This document shows, piece after piece, positions 23,772 to 31,571 of a stretch of 43,165 bases of DNA. The notes below the pieces were generated by a model. The model saw nothing but the letters and a program-made list of their open reading frames with translations, made no database searches and was not told where the DNA came from. Numbering within the stretch: the first letter of the stretch is position 1; every line of letters starts with the position of its first letter. Made by a program: the position numbers and the translations under genes. The stretch is from Nonomuraea turkmeniaca. Its GTDB lineage: Bacteria > Actinomycetota > Actinomycetes > Streptosporangiales > Streptosporangiaceae. The DNA lies in contig NZ_VCKY01000071.1 of NCBI RefSeq assembly GCF_005889735.1, positions 1 through 43,165 on the forward strand, in the 5' to 3' direction.

Positions 23772-25316
23772 TTATGGGGTTATGTCAGGCGAGCCGCCCA
23801 TGGCGCGGCTCAAGGCGGCCGCCACCGACTCCGGACCCGCGTGGGGGACGGTCGCGGCGACGTGGGAGTCGGGCCTGATGAGCCATGCCTCATCAGGCCC
23901 GGCGCCAAGCCTTTCACTGAGCGAGCCGGTTCCATCCATCTCCGCGAGCCCGCGTACGGCGAGCGGCGCCGTAGTGACCTTGCCCAGGACCTGCACAAAC
24001 AAACTCGAATCGCACATATCACCCAGAAGTACTAGAAATCCATCCCGGCAGAACTCGCGCAATCGGCCGCCCGGAATTCCCATGTCCGGCAGGATCACGC
24101 CGGGCGCGGGCGGGCACAGCGCTCCCTTGGGCGGCCTGCCCGCGAAGGGCCGCGTCGGCTCGGGCGTGGTCAGCGGCGAGTCGACATACCAGTACGGCTC
24201 GGCGAAACGCCCGGAGTCCACCTCGGCGACCAGCCCGCCCTCCAGCACCGCCCGCCTGCGCATCCGCTCCTCCACGCTGCGGGGCGCGAGGAACCGCATG
24301 GTGGCGGCGGTGACCTCGAGGTTCTCCCGCGCGGCCGCGTGCCGCTCGAGGTGGTACGACTCCAGCAGGCTGTCCCCGGCCCAGCCGTTGAGCACGAAGG
24401 CCAGCTTCCACGCCGCGTTCTCGGCGTCGGGCACGCCGGAGTTGAGCCCGCGCGCGCCGAACGGGGCCACCAGATGGGCACAGTCGCCGGCCAGCAGGAC
24501 CCGGCCGACCCGCATGCGGGAGGCGATGCGGGAGTGGAAGCGGTACGTGCTGTGCCAGATCAGCTCGTAGGGCCGGTCGCCAATGATTTGCCTGATTTTT
24601 CGCGAAATATCAGTCTTCGTTGGGATGAAGTCCGGCGCGATCTGCCAGTCGATCCTGAACGTGCCTCCCGGGCACGGGTGGATCAGCACCTGCCGTCCCG
24701 GGTTCCAGACGGGGTCGAAGTAGAAGCGCCGCTCGGTCTCCCACCCCGGCAGGTCGGCCTTGATGTCGCAGATCAGGAACTGGTCGTCGAACGTCTCCCC
24801 GTCGAACGTGACCCCGAGCGACTGGCGTACCTGCTGGGCCCGGGCCCCGGCGCAGACCAGCACGTACGGCGCACGCAGCAGCCGCTGCCCGCAGTGCGCC
24901 GTGACGCCTGAGGCGTCCTGCGTGAGGCCGGTGACCTCGTGGTTCCAGCGCACCTCGATGAGCGGCTGCCCGGCGATGGCCTCGTCGAGGATCTGCTCGG
25001 TGCGGGCCTGCGAGATGTTCACGAACGGCGGCATGGGGCCCTCCCGCTCGAACGACCAGGAGAACAGCTCGCGATCGCGGTAGTAGGTGCGGGCGGTCGT
25101 CCAGGTCAGCCCCTCCTCGGCCACCTTGCCCGCGCCCACGGCGGCCCAGATGTCGAGCACGTCCCGCTGCTGGCAGATGGAGCGCGACCCGGCCGCGTCC
25201 CGCTCCGGCCGCCGGTCCAGCACCAGGACCTGAATCCCCCAGCGGGCCAGCAACAACGCGGCGCTCTGCCCCACCGGACCCGCGCCGACCACGATGACCT
25301 GCGGTTCGGTGTTCAT
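23772..25316 (-). CDS. FAD-dependent aromatic monooxygenase (MhpA/phenol hydroxylase type)
   Basis: 514-aa class A flavoprotein. The N-terminal Rossmann loop is VVGAGPVGQSAALLLARWG, with the acid of beta-2 in VLDRRPER. A second FAD motif, GRVLLAGDCAHLVAPFGARG, is followed by GVPDAENAAWKLAFVL. A thioredoxin-like C-terminal domain (~420-514) is present, as in 3-(3-hydroxyphenyl)propionate and phenol hydroxylases. It should insert one oxygen into an aromatic ring using NAD(P)H. Start ATG overlaps the MBL gene stop (ATGA), so the two are translationally coupled. Two AT-rich patches (around 24000-24050 and 24580-24620) contrast with its neighbours and may mark recent acquisition. The exact phenolic substrate is unknown. 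Confidence 0.9.
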   Translation of the reverse strand: MNTEPQVIVVGAGPVGQSAALLLARWGIQVLVLDRRPERDAAGSRSICQQRDVLDIWAAVGAGKVAEEGLTWTTARTYYRDRELFSWSFEREGPMPPFVNISQARTEQILDEAIAGQPLIEVRWNHEVTGLTQDASGVTAHCGQRLLRAPYVLVCAGARAQQVRQSLGVTFDGETFDDQFLICDIKADLPGWETERRFYFDPVWNPGRQVLIHPCPGGTFRIDWQIAPDFIPTKTDISRKIRQIIGDRPYELIWHSTYRFHSRIASRMRVGRVLLAGDCAHLVAPFGARGLNSGVPDAENAAWKLAFVLNGWAGDSLLESYHLERHAAARENLEVTAATMRFLAPRSVEERMRRRAVLEGGLVAEVDSGRFAEPYWYVDSPLTTPEPTRPFAGRPPKGALCPPAPGVILPDMGIPGGRLREFCRDGFLVLLGDMCDSSLFVQVLGKVTTAPLAVRGLAEMDGTGSLSERLGAGPDEAWLIRPDSHVAATVPHAGPESVAAALSRAMGGSPDITP

Positions 25317-26260
25317 GACTGCAGCTCGTCCCAGACCTCGCGGTCGCGCTCGGCGGTCCAGACCCGCGGCCGCTCGACGCCGTGCAACTCGTCCCAGAGC
25401 CGGGAGACGTTGAACGGCAGGCAGTGCTCGAAGATCGGCCAGGCGCCGTAGCGCGGCTCCAACGCCCGGTAGGTGCCGGCGAACGCCTCCTTGAGGGTGC
25501 CCGCCGCGCTCACCTCGCGCAGCATGACCTGGAGGAAGTCGCGGGTCTGCGCGATGGCCGCGTCCACCCCCGCCTTGCCCCTCGCCACCGCTCCCCTGCC
25601 GCCGACCAGCGTCTCCGCGCCGAACGACGCCACCCGGTCGAGCGTCCCCGCGGACCATTCGCGGTGGAAGGCGTCACCGGTGTAGAGCGCGGCCTGCGAC
25701 TCCACGAGGTCGCCGGCGAACATGATCCGCTGCCGCGGCAGCCACGCCACCAGATCCCCCTCGGTGTGGCCCCGGCCGCAGTAGGCCAGCACCAGGTCGC
25801 CTCGGTCGCCGCCCAGGTCGATGGTGAACCGGTCGCTGAACGTCGCCGTCGGCCACGTCAGGCCGGGGATCGACCCGGGCTCCTTGAACAGGCGGGGCAT
25901 CCTGGCGTACTCGCTGGCCCAGTCCTGCTCACCGCGCTCGGCGATCAGCTCGCGGGTCTTGTCGTGCGTCACGATCACGTCCGCGCCGAACGCCGACGCG
26001 CCCAGCACCCGGACGGCGTGGTAGTGCGACAGCACCAGATACCTGATCGGCTTGTCGGTGTGCTCCCGCAGCCTGGTCAGCCACTCGCGGGCGGCCACCG
26101 GCGTGGCCAGGGCCTCGAAGCAGACGAGGAAGTCCTCGCCCTCGACGGCTCCCACGTTGGGGTCGCCCTCGGCGGTGAGCGCGTACACGCCGTCCGCCAG
26201 CACCTCCAGGGTCTGCCGCTTCTCGCCGAGATCCGCCGACGAGGCGAACGGCTTGGCCAT
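25313..26260 (-). CDS. MBL-fold protein with non-canonical metal motif
   Basis: 315 aa with metallo-beta-lactamase fold features: beta-rich N-terminus, LSHYHAVRVLGAS (residues 77-89), CGRGHTEGDLVAWLP and MFAGDLVES. The usual HxHxDH is H79-Y-H81-A-V83-R84, so the Asp and third His that hold the second metal are replaced. The downstream His and Asp ligands are kept, so one metal site could persist. I recall the same HYHAVR form in related proteins of aromatic gene clusters, so it may be a family trait rather than decay. It is coupled to the flavin monooxygenase by a four-base overlap. A hydrolase of a ring-cleavage or lactone intermediate is possible. ATG 26260 has GGAGGAG upstream. Confidence 0.82.
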   Translation of the reverse strand: MAKPFASSADLGEKRQTLEVLADGVYALTAEGDPNVGAVEGEDFLVCFEALATPVAAREWLTRLREHTDKPIRYLVLSHYHAVRVLGASAFGADVIVTHDKTRELIAERGEQDWASEYARMPRLFKEPGSIPGLTWPTATFSDRFTIDLGGDRGDLVLAYCGRGHTEGDLVAWLPRQRIMFAGDLVESQAALYTGDAFHREWSAGTLDRVASFGAETLVGGRGAVARGKAGVDAAIAQTRDFLQVMLREVSAAGTLKEAFAGTYRALEPRYGAWPIFEHCLPFNVSRLWDELHGVERPRVWTAERDREVWDELQS

Positions 26261-26296
26261 GGCTCTCCTCCCGTCACCACTCGTACGATCCCTTTT

Positions 26297-26322
26297 CCCT
26301 CTCGCGGCCCCCTCTCGCGGCC
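26297..26322. repeat. 13-bp tandem duplication
   Basis: CCCTCTCGCGGCC twice in a row, in the 73-bp gap between paaN and the MBL gene. No further structure or promoter could be recognised in this gap. Confidence 0.7.
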
Positions 26323-26333
26323 CCCGGGTGGGG

Positions 26334-27980
26334 TCACGCCGGACGGCGGGACTGCACCACATGGAAGCGACCGGCCACGTAGCCGGGGTCGGTGAGGGAC
26401 GCCGTGGCGGCCGGATTGGCGCCGGTGCCGTGGTAGTCACTGAAGGCGGCGGACTGGTTGACGAAAATGCCGCCCGTCAGGTTGCACGACAGGTTCACCC
26501 CCGCGTCCAGTGCGGCCCGCTCGGCCTGGTCGAGCACCTCCGGCGAGGTCGAGTACGCGGAAGCCGTCAGCGCGCCGCGCGCCTTGATCGTGCGGCGCAG
26601 CACCTCCAGGCTCTCCTCGGTCGAGGACGTCGGGATGACGAACGAGATGGGGCCGAAGTGCTCGCGGCCGTAGACGTCCGCGGCGGACGGGTCCACCCGG
26701 ACGATCGCCGGCGTCCGGACGACCGCATCGGGGAACGACGGGTGCTGGATGGCCCGCGACGGCAGCACCACGTCCCCCAGCGAGGGTGCGGTCTCGACCC
26801 GCCCCAGGACGTCCGGGTTGACGATGGCGCCGGTCAGCTCGACCGCCCGCGCGTCGTCGCCGAGCAACGTGCCGACCGCCGCCGCCAACCCCGAGGCGAC
26901 CTCGTCGAAGCTCTTGTGCCCCTCGTCCGTGTCGATCCCGCCGGCGGGAACGAGGATGTTCTGCGGCGCGGTGCACATCTGCCCGCTGTAGAGGGACAGG
27001 GAGAACGCCAGATTGCCCAGCATGCCCCGCCAGGAGCCGGTGGAGTCGATGACGACGGTGTTGACCCCGGCCTTCTCCGTGTGCACGAGGGCCTGGCGGG
27101 CGTTCTGCTCCAGCCAGTCGCCGAACTCGGTGGAGCCGGTGAAGTCGACGATGCGGACGTCCGGGTGCGTGGCCAGGGTCTTGGCCAGCCCCTGTCCTTC
27201 CTCGGCGGCCAGGGACACGAGGGCCGGGTCGAAGCCCGCCTCGGCCAGCACGTCGCGGGCGATCCGCACGGTGATCGCGAGCGGCAGCACGGCACGGGGA
27301 TGCGGCTTGACGATCACGGGGTTGCCGGTGACGAGCGAGGCGAACAGCCCCGGGTACGCGTTCCATGTCGGGAACGTGTTGCACCCGATCACCAGCGCGA
27401 CGCCCCTGGGCACGACCGTGAAGCGCTTGTCCATGACGAGCGGCTCGCCCTTGCCCGGCTTCTCCCAGTGGGCGACCTCCGCCGAGGAGGTCATGGCGGC
27501 GTAGCCGTACGCGACGGCCTCCAGCGCGCGGTCCTGCGCGTGCGGCCCACCGGCCTGGAACGCCATCACGAACGCCTGCCCGGTCGTGTGCTGCACCGCA
27601 TTGGCGAGCTCGAAGCTGTGGTGGTTGATCCGGTTGACGATCTCGACGCAGACCAGGGCGCGGGTGCCGGGGCCGGCGTCCCGCCAGGCCGGCATCGCCG
27701 CCTTGGCGGCGCCGATGAGGTCCTCGACGACGGGCTCGGGGTAGGTGACGCCGAGCTCGATCCCGAACGGGGAGCGCTCGGCGCCGATCCAGGTGCCGGT
27801 GCCGGGCTGGTCGAGGGGGAACGGCTTGCCGAGATAGGACTCGAACGCCTCCTTGCCCCGCTCGGCCGCCCCTTCGCCGTACACGCGGGGGCTCGGCGAC
27901 TCGGGATAGGCGCTCCAGTATCCCCGCCCGGCGATCGCGGAAAGAGCTTTCTCCAGGGTGTCGCGGTGCTGTTCGAACAT
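26334..27980 (-). CDS. paaN: PaaN, phenylacetate-pathway aldehyde dehydrogenase
   Basis: 548 aa, ALDH superfamily. The N-terminus (ALSAIAGRGYWSAYPESPSP) and overall length match the actinobacterial PaaN type, which is an ALDH without the fused MaoC hydratase domain of E. coli PaaZ. NAD(P) site: VALVIGCNTFPTWNAYPG and FTGSTEFGDWLE; catalytic Cys336 in SGQMCTAPQN; catalytic Glu region near VHTEKAGVN. In the phenylacetyl-CoA pathway PaaN/PaaZ oxidises the open-ring semialdehyde CoA thioester. It is divergent from paaI and paaK and its promoter overlaps a PaaR-like operator. The ring epoxidase genes paaABCDE are not in this window. Confidence 0.92.
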   Translation of the reverse strand: MFEQHRDTLEKALSAIAGRGYWSAYPESPSPRVYGEGAAERGKEAFESYLGKPFPLDQPGTGTWIGAERSPFGIELGVTYPEPVVEDLIGAAKAAMPAWRDAGPGTRALVCVEIVNRINHHSFELANAVQHTTGQAFVMAFQAGGPHAQDRALEAVAYGYAAMTSSAEVAHWEKPGKGEPLVMDKRFTVVPRGVALVIGCNTFPTWNAYPGLFASLVTGNPVIVKPHPRAVLPLAITVRIARDVLAEAGFDPALVSLAAEEGQGLAKTLATHPDVRIVDFTGSTEFGDWLEQNARQALVHTEKAGVNTVVIDSTGSWRGMLGNLAFSLSLYSGQMCTAPQNILVPAGGIDTDEGHKSFDEVASGLAAAVGTLLGDDARAVELTGAIVNPDVLGRVETAPSLGDVVLPSRAIQHPSFPDAVVRTPAIVRVDPSAADVYGREHFGPISFVIPTSSTEESLEVLRRTIKARGALTASAYSTSPEVLDQAERAALDAGVNLSCNLTGGIFVNQSAAFSDYHGTGANPAATASLTDPGYVAGRFHVVQSRRPA

Positions 27981-28021
27981 ATTTGCTCACCCTCTTGACA
28001 GAGATCGGCCAGACGGTGAAG

Positions 28022-28050
28022 TGTTTACCGAACATTCGGTCAGTTGACAA
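28022..28050 (-). promoter_or_regulatory. paaN promoter with embedded PaaR-like operator
   Basis: On the minus strand TTGTCA (28045-28050) and TAAACA (28022-28027) are 17 bp apart, a plausible -35/-10 pair for paaN. The perfect dyad ACCGAA-CA-TTCGGT (28027-28040) fills the spacer. The wider 28023-28044 matches 13 of 16 fixed positions of the 22-bp Corynebacterium PaaR motif as I remember it. Binding of a TetR repressor here would block paaN and probably the divergent paaI-paaK transcript. Confidence 0.6.
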
Positions 28051-28062
28051 GGGAGACCGGCG

Positions 28063-28449
28063 TTGGAGAGCGCGCGTCGCATGATGGACGCCGACACCGC
28101 CTCCGCGGCCCTGGGCATCGAGCTGACGGAGCTGGCGGAGGGCCGGGCGGTGTGCCGCATGACCGTGACCGGCCAGATGATCAACGGACACGACCTGTGT
28201 CACGGCGGTTATGTCTTTCTGCTGGCCGACACGGCCTTCGCCTGCGCGTGCAACACGCGCGGGCCGGTGACGGTGGCGGCGGGCGCGGAGATCACGTTCG
28301 TCTCCCCCGCCCGCGTAGGCGACGTGCTGGTGGCGGAGGCCGCCGAGCGGACCCGCTACGGCCGCAGCGGCATCTACGACATCACGGTACGCAGGCCGGA
28401 CGGCGAGGTGGTCGCGGAGTTCCGCGGCCGGAGCCGGGAACTGAGGTGA
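28063..28449 (+). CDS. paaI: PaaI acyl-CoA thioesterase
   Basis: 128-aa hotdog thioesterase. Its HGGYVFLLADTAFACACN helix and the segment MINGHDLCHGG are diagnostic of PaaI, which hydrolyses phenylacetyl- and hydroxyphenylacetyl-CoA and releases CoA trapped in dead-end pathway products. The TTG at 28063 has GGGAG about eight bases upstream; the ATG at 28081 is an alternative six codons later, with GGAGAG upstream. It is the first gene of the paaI-paaK unit, and the operator for the divergent paaN promoter lies just upstream. Confidence 0.93.
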   Translation: MESARRMMDADTASAALGIELTELAEGRAVCRMTVTGQMINGHDLCHGGYVFLLADTAFACACNTRGPVTVAAGAEITFVSPARVGDVLVAEAAERTRYGRSGIYDITVRRPDGEVVAEFRGRSRELR

Positions 28450-28483
28450 CAGCGATGTCCGACGACCCGAGCCGGGAGCCGGG

Positions 28484-29779
28484 ATGAGACACGGCGATTC
28501 CCCACGACCGGAAGAGCTCGACCCGATCGAGCGGGCGTCCCGCGACGAGCTCCTGGCGCTGCAGCTGGAGCGCCTGCAGTGGACGCTCAGCCACGCTTAC
28601 AAAAATGTCCCCTTCTATCGGCAAAAGTTCGACAGCGTCGGCGTGCATCCGAGCGACTGCAAGGATCTCGGCGACCTGACGAAATTCCCCTTCACCACGA
28701 AGCAGGACCTGCGCGACCACTACCCGTTCGGCATGTTCGCCGTCCCCCGCGAGCAGGTGGCCCGCGTCCACGCCTCCAGCGGCACCACGGGGCAGCCGAC
28801 CGTGGTGGGCTACACCAGGCGGGACATCGACCTCTGGGCGGACGTCATGGCCCGCTCGATCCGCGCCTCGGGCGGGCGGCCGGGTGACATCGTGCACGTC
28901 GCCTACGGTTACGGCCTGTTCACCGGCGGCCTGGGCGCGCACTACGGGGCCGAGCGGCTGGGCTGCACGGTGGTGCCGGTCTCGGGCGGGATGACGCCCA
29001 GGCAGGTGCGGCTGATCGCGGATCTGCGGCCCGACATCGTCATGGTGACGCCGTCGTACATGCTGGCCCTGCTCGACGAGTTCGCGGCGCAGGGGCTGGA
29101 TCCGCGCGCGTCGTCACTGCGGATCGGGATCTTCGGCGCCGAGCCGTGGACCGAGCGCATGCGGGAGGAGATCGAGGACCGCTTCGACCTGCACGCCGTC
29201 GACATCTACGGGTTGTCGGAGGTGATCGGGCCTGGCGTGGCCGGCGAGTGCGTGGAGAGCAAGGACGGCCTGCACGTCTGGGAGGACCACTTCTATCCGG
29301 AGACGGTCGACCCGTTCACCGGGGAGCCGGCGGACGCGGGCGAGCTGGTGTTCACCAGCCTCACCAAGGAGGCCATGCCGGTCATCCGCTACCGCACGCG
29401 CGATCTGACCCGGTTGTTGCCGGGCACGGCACGGCCGGCGTTCCGGCGCATGGAGAAGGTGACGGGCCGCACGGACGACATGATCATCCTGCGCGGTGTG
29501 AACGTGTTCCCCACCCAGATCGAGGAGCTCGTGCTGCGGGTGCCGGGCCTGTCGCCACACTTCCAGCTGCACCTGACCCGCCCGGAGCGGCTCGACGTGA
29601 TGACCGTCAGGGTCGAGGCGCGGCCAGGATTCGCGGATAGGGACGAGGCGGGCGAGGCGCTGCGGAAGGCGGTCAAGGACACCGTCGGCGTGCGGGTGGA
29701 GGTGGACGTGGTGGACCCGGAGACGCTGGAGCGGTCGGTGGGGAAGCTGAGACGGGTCATCGACTCGCGTCAAGGATAA
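28484..29779 (+). CDS. paaK: Phenylacetate--CoA ligase
   Basis: 431-aa adenylate-forming ligase that activates phenylacetate with ATP and CoA, the committed step of the aerobic hybrid pathway. Motifs: N-terminal ERLQWTLSHAYKNVPFYRQKF, P-loop HASSGTTGQPTVVGYT, FGAEPWTERMREEIE, DIYGLSEVIGPGVAGEC, YRTRDLT and the C-terminal hinge GRTDDMIILRGVNVFPTQIEE. Length is normal. It starts 34 bases after paaI with a GGGAGCCGGG stretch before the ATG, so the two are co-transcribed. Its stop TAA falls inside the first of two short direct repeats leading into the TetR gene. Confidence 0.96.
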   Translation: MRHGDSPRPEELDPIERASRDELLALQLERLQWTLSHAYKNVPFYRQKFDSVGVHPSDCKDLGDLTKFPFTTKQDLRDHYPFGMFAVPREQVARVHASSGTTGQPTVVGYTRRDIDLWADVMARSIRASGGRPGDIVHVAYGYGLFTGGLGAHYGAERLGCTVVPVSGGMTPRQVRLIADLRPDIVMVTPSYMLALLDEFAAQGLDPRASSLRIGIFGAEPWTERMREEIEDRFDLHAVDIYGLSEVIGPGVAGECVESKDGLHVWEDHFYPETVDPFTGEPADAGELVFTSLTKEAMPVIRYRTRDLTRLLPGTARPAFRRMEKVTGRTDDMIILRGVNVFPTQIEELVLRVPGLSPHFQLHLTRPERLDVMTVRVEARPGFADRDEAGEALRKAVKDTVGVRVEVDVVDPETLERSVGKLRRVIDSRQG

Positions 29780-29800
29780 TTGGGTTACTCAAGGATAATT
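29770..29800 (+). promoter_or_regulatory. Direct repeat with tandem GATAAT boxes before the TetR gene
   Basis: TCAAGGATAATT occurs at 29770-29781 and 29789-29800, 19 bp apart. Each copy contains GATAAT, a good -10 match; the second ends seven bases before the ATG at 29807, as for a leaderless transcript. The spacing of just under two helical turns also suits a regulator binding site. Confidence 0.5.
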
Positions 29801-29806
29801 AGGCAT

Positions 29807-30403
29807 ATGGCTACCCCCACCTCCGCCCCTTCGCGCCGGCGCGGGCACGATCCCGAGTCCGTGTTGTCGATCGCCGTCGGCGTCTTCAACGAGCGCGGCT
29901 ACGACGGGACGAGCATGGAGGACCTGGCCAGGGCGCTCGGCGTGACCAAGTCGGCGATCTACTACCACGTGCCGGGCAAGGAGCAGCTGCTGGCGCGGGC
30001 GCTCGACCGGGCGCTGGACGGGCTGTTCGAGCTGGCCGCCGACGAGCGGGCGGCCACGGGCGCGGCGATCGAGCGCCTGGAGTGGGTGGTGCGGCAGAGT
30101 GTGCGGCTCCTCATCGACCGGCTGCCGTACGTGACGCTGCTGCTCCGGGTACGTGGCAACAGCGCGACGGAGCTGGCGGCGCTGGAGCGGCGACAGGAGT
30201 TCGACGTCTTCGTCGGCGGGCTGGTCAGGGCGGCGGCGGAGGAGGGGACCGTCCGCCCTGACGTCGATCCGGCGCTGCTGACGCGGCTGTTGTTCGGCAC
30301 CGTCAACTCGATCGCCGAGTGGTACCGGCCGGCACCGGGCGCGTCGGCGGAGGATCTTGCCGACGCGCTGGTCAAGATGGCCTTCGGCGGCCTACTGCGC
30401 TAG
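29807..30403 (+). CDS. TetR-family regulator, probable PaaR
   Basis: 198 aa. The N-terminal TetR helix-turn-helix (~15-62) reads VLSIAVGVFNERGYDGTSME, then DLARALGVTKSAIYYHVPGK. The C-terminal ligand domain has AAATGAAIERLEWVVRQSV-type helices (residues 80-190). Regulators beside paaK in actinobacteria usually respond to phenylacetyl-CoA, so it is the natural candidate to bind the dyad between paaN and paaI. ATG 29807 is used; the longer frame from 29780 would read through the direct repeats. It overlaps the convergent hypothetical gene by 12 bp. Confidence 0.85.
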   Translation: MATPTSAPSRRRGHDPESVLSIAVGVFNERGYDGTSMEDLARALGVTKSAIYYHVPGKEQLLARALDRALDGLFELAADERAATGAAIERLEWVVRQSVRLLIDRLPYVTLLLRVRGNSATELAALERRQEFDVFVGGLVRAAAEEGTVRPDVDPALLTRLLFGTVNSIAEWYRPAPGASAEDLADALVKMAFGGLLR

Positions 30404-31192
30404 CTCGTCGCGGCGTGGCGGCGGGGGCAGCTTGCCGCGCAGATCGTTGCGTACGGCCTCGCCCAGCCTCTTGGTGGCGGCCCTGTTGAGCGCGCCACCG
30501 GCGACCGCCCCGGTGAGGAACGGGCCGAGCGTGGTCAGGTGGCGGCCGAGTGTCCGCAGGAGACGGTTGCGCAGGGCCGTCTTGGCGGCCGCACCGAACG
30601 CGAGCGAAACGGACGCGGGAGCGAGGGGGTCGATGCCGCGCTGTCTGGCCCAGGCCGAGGTGAACGCGACGGCGCGCTGGGCGCCGCTGCCCTGGACGCG
30701 TACGCCGTACACCTCGTGGAGCTCGGCCAGGAGCTTCACCTCGATGGCGGCGACGACAAGGGTCTCGGCGACGAGCTGCGCGGGGGCGGAGAGCAGAAGG
30801 GGTGGTGCGGCGAACTCGGCCGCCGCGAGCGCTCCGCCGATGGCGCCCACTGTCATCGTGGCCTTCTGCGCGGTGCGCACGAGGTCGTCGGCGAGTTGCT
30901 CGCCGGTCAGGCCGTGATGATGCTCGGAGAGTGCGTGCAGATCACGGATCGGAATGCGCGGCGCGATGTTGAGGAAGACGTCGGCCAGCCAGCGCCCCCG
31001 GCCCGCGCCGGTCTCGCGCGCCCTCTTGGCTCCCGCGGACAGGGCTTGGGCTAGTCGGCCGAGCAGCCTGCGCCGCTCGGCCGGCTCGAGCTCACCGGGC
31101 TCGGTGAGCTTACCGACGAGCTCGCCGACCTCCTTGTCGGAGTCGGCGATCTCGTTGCCTGGTTGTTGACGGTCTTTCTCCGGTACGGCCAC
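30392..31192 (-). CDS. Hypothetical protein with Ala/Gly-rich helices
   Basis: 266 aa, not confidently assigned. Residues 1-60 are charged and helical (NEIADSDKEVGELVGKLTEP). The middle (~100-160) holds two moderately hydrophobic Ala-rich helices (ATMTVGAIGGALAAAEFAAP and SAPAQLVAETLVVAAIEVKL), and the C-terminus has another (LGPFLTGAVAGGALNR). The layout, with a Gly/Ala-rich pair of amphipathic helices, is reminiscent of EcsC-like proteins, but I cannot confirm it. GTG start with GGAGG eight bases upstream. Lies downstream of DUF4193 in the same direction, with an inverted repeat between them. Confidence 0.7.
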   Translation of the reverse strand: MAVPEKDRQQPGNEIADSDKEVGELVGKLTEPGELEPAERRRLLGRLAQALSAGAKRARETGAGRGRWLADVFLNIAPRIPIRDLHALSEHHHGLTGEQLADDLVRTAQKATMTVGAIGGALAAAEFAAPPLLLSAPAQLVAETLVVAAIEVKLLAELHEVYGVRVQGSGAQRAVAFTSAWARQRGIDPLAPASVSLAFGAAAKTALRNRLLRTLGRHLTTLGPFLTGAVAGGALNRAATKRLGEAVRNDLRGKLPPPPRRDELAQ

Positions 31193-31220
31193 GCGATGCC
31201 TCCGTCCTCATGGTCGACCG

Positions 31221-31262
31221 CTCAGGGTTCGCCGGCTCGCTTTCTCGCTGTCGTACCCTGAG
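31221..31262. repeat. Inverted repeat CTCAGGGT ... ACCCTGAG
   Basis: Perfect 8-bp arms with a 26-base loop, between the DUF4193 stop and the start of the next minus-strand gene. It could be a weak terminator or part of a promoter for the downstream gene. Confidence 0.4.
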
Positions 31263-31271
31263 CTACGGCGA

Positions 31272-31571
31272 TCAGGCGGCGCATTCCCGGCAGACCTGCT
31301 GGCCGTTCTTCTCAGACGCCAGCTGGCTGCGGTGATGCACCAGGAAGCAGCGCGAGCAGGTGAACTCGTCGGCCTGGCGGGGAATCACCCGCAGGGAGAG
31401 CTCTTCGTTCGACAGATCCGCACCGGGCAGCTCGAGCGACTCGGCAAGGTCGGTCTCGTCGATGTCGATGCTGCCGGACGACTTGTCGGTGCGCCGCGCC
31501 TGGAGTTCCTGAAGGCTGTCCTCCCCCAGGTCGTCGTCGGTCTTGCGCGGGCTGTCGTAGTCGGTAGCCAT
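31272..31571 (-). CDS. DUF4193 domain zinc-ribbon protein
   Basis: 99 aa. An acidic N-terminal half (MATDYDSPRKTDDDLGEDS, then SIDIDETDLAESLELPG) precedes a C-terminal zinc ribbon with two CxxC pairs (CSRC ... CREC). This small protein is conserved in nearly all actinobacteria (Rv2699c-like); function unknown, perhaps a transcription- or RNA-associated factor, as suggested for acidic zinc-ribbon proteins. ATG 31571 is clear from the conserved N-terminus, with GGAG nine bases upstream; the longer frame from 31676 is spurious. Located downstream of the CutRS-like system, as in Streptomyces. Confidence 0.92.
   Translation of the reverse strand: MATDYDSPRKTDDDLGEDSLQELQARRTDKSSGSIDIDETDLAESLELPGADLSNEELSLRVIPRQADEFTCSRCFLVHHRSQLASEKNGQQVCRECAA

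Noticed and set aside
22468..24570. 700-codon open frame on the plus strand, antisense to otsA and the monooxygenase gene
   Set aside because: It spans two unrelated real genes and their junction on the opposite strand, with low-complexity Arg/His-rich translation.
26052..27998. 648-codon plus-strand frame antisense to paaN and the MBL gene
   Set aside because: Same shadow effect; the minus-strand proteins carry full catalytic motifs and the plus-strand product has none.
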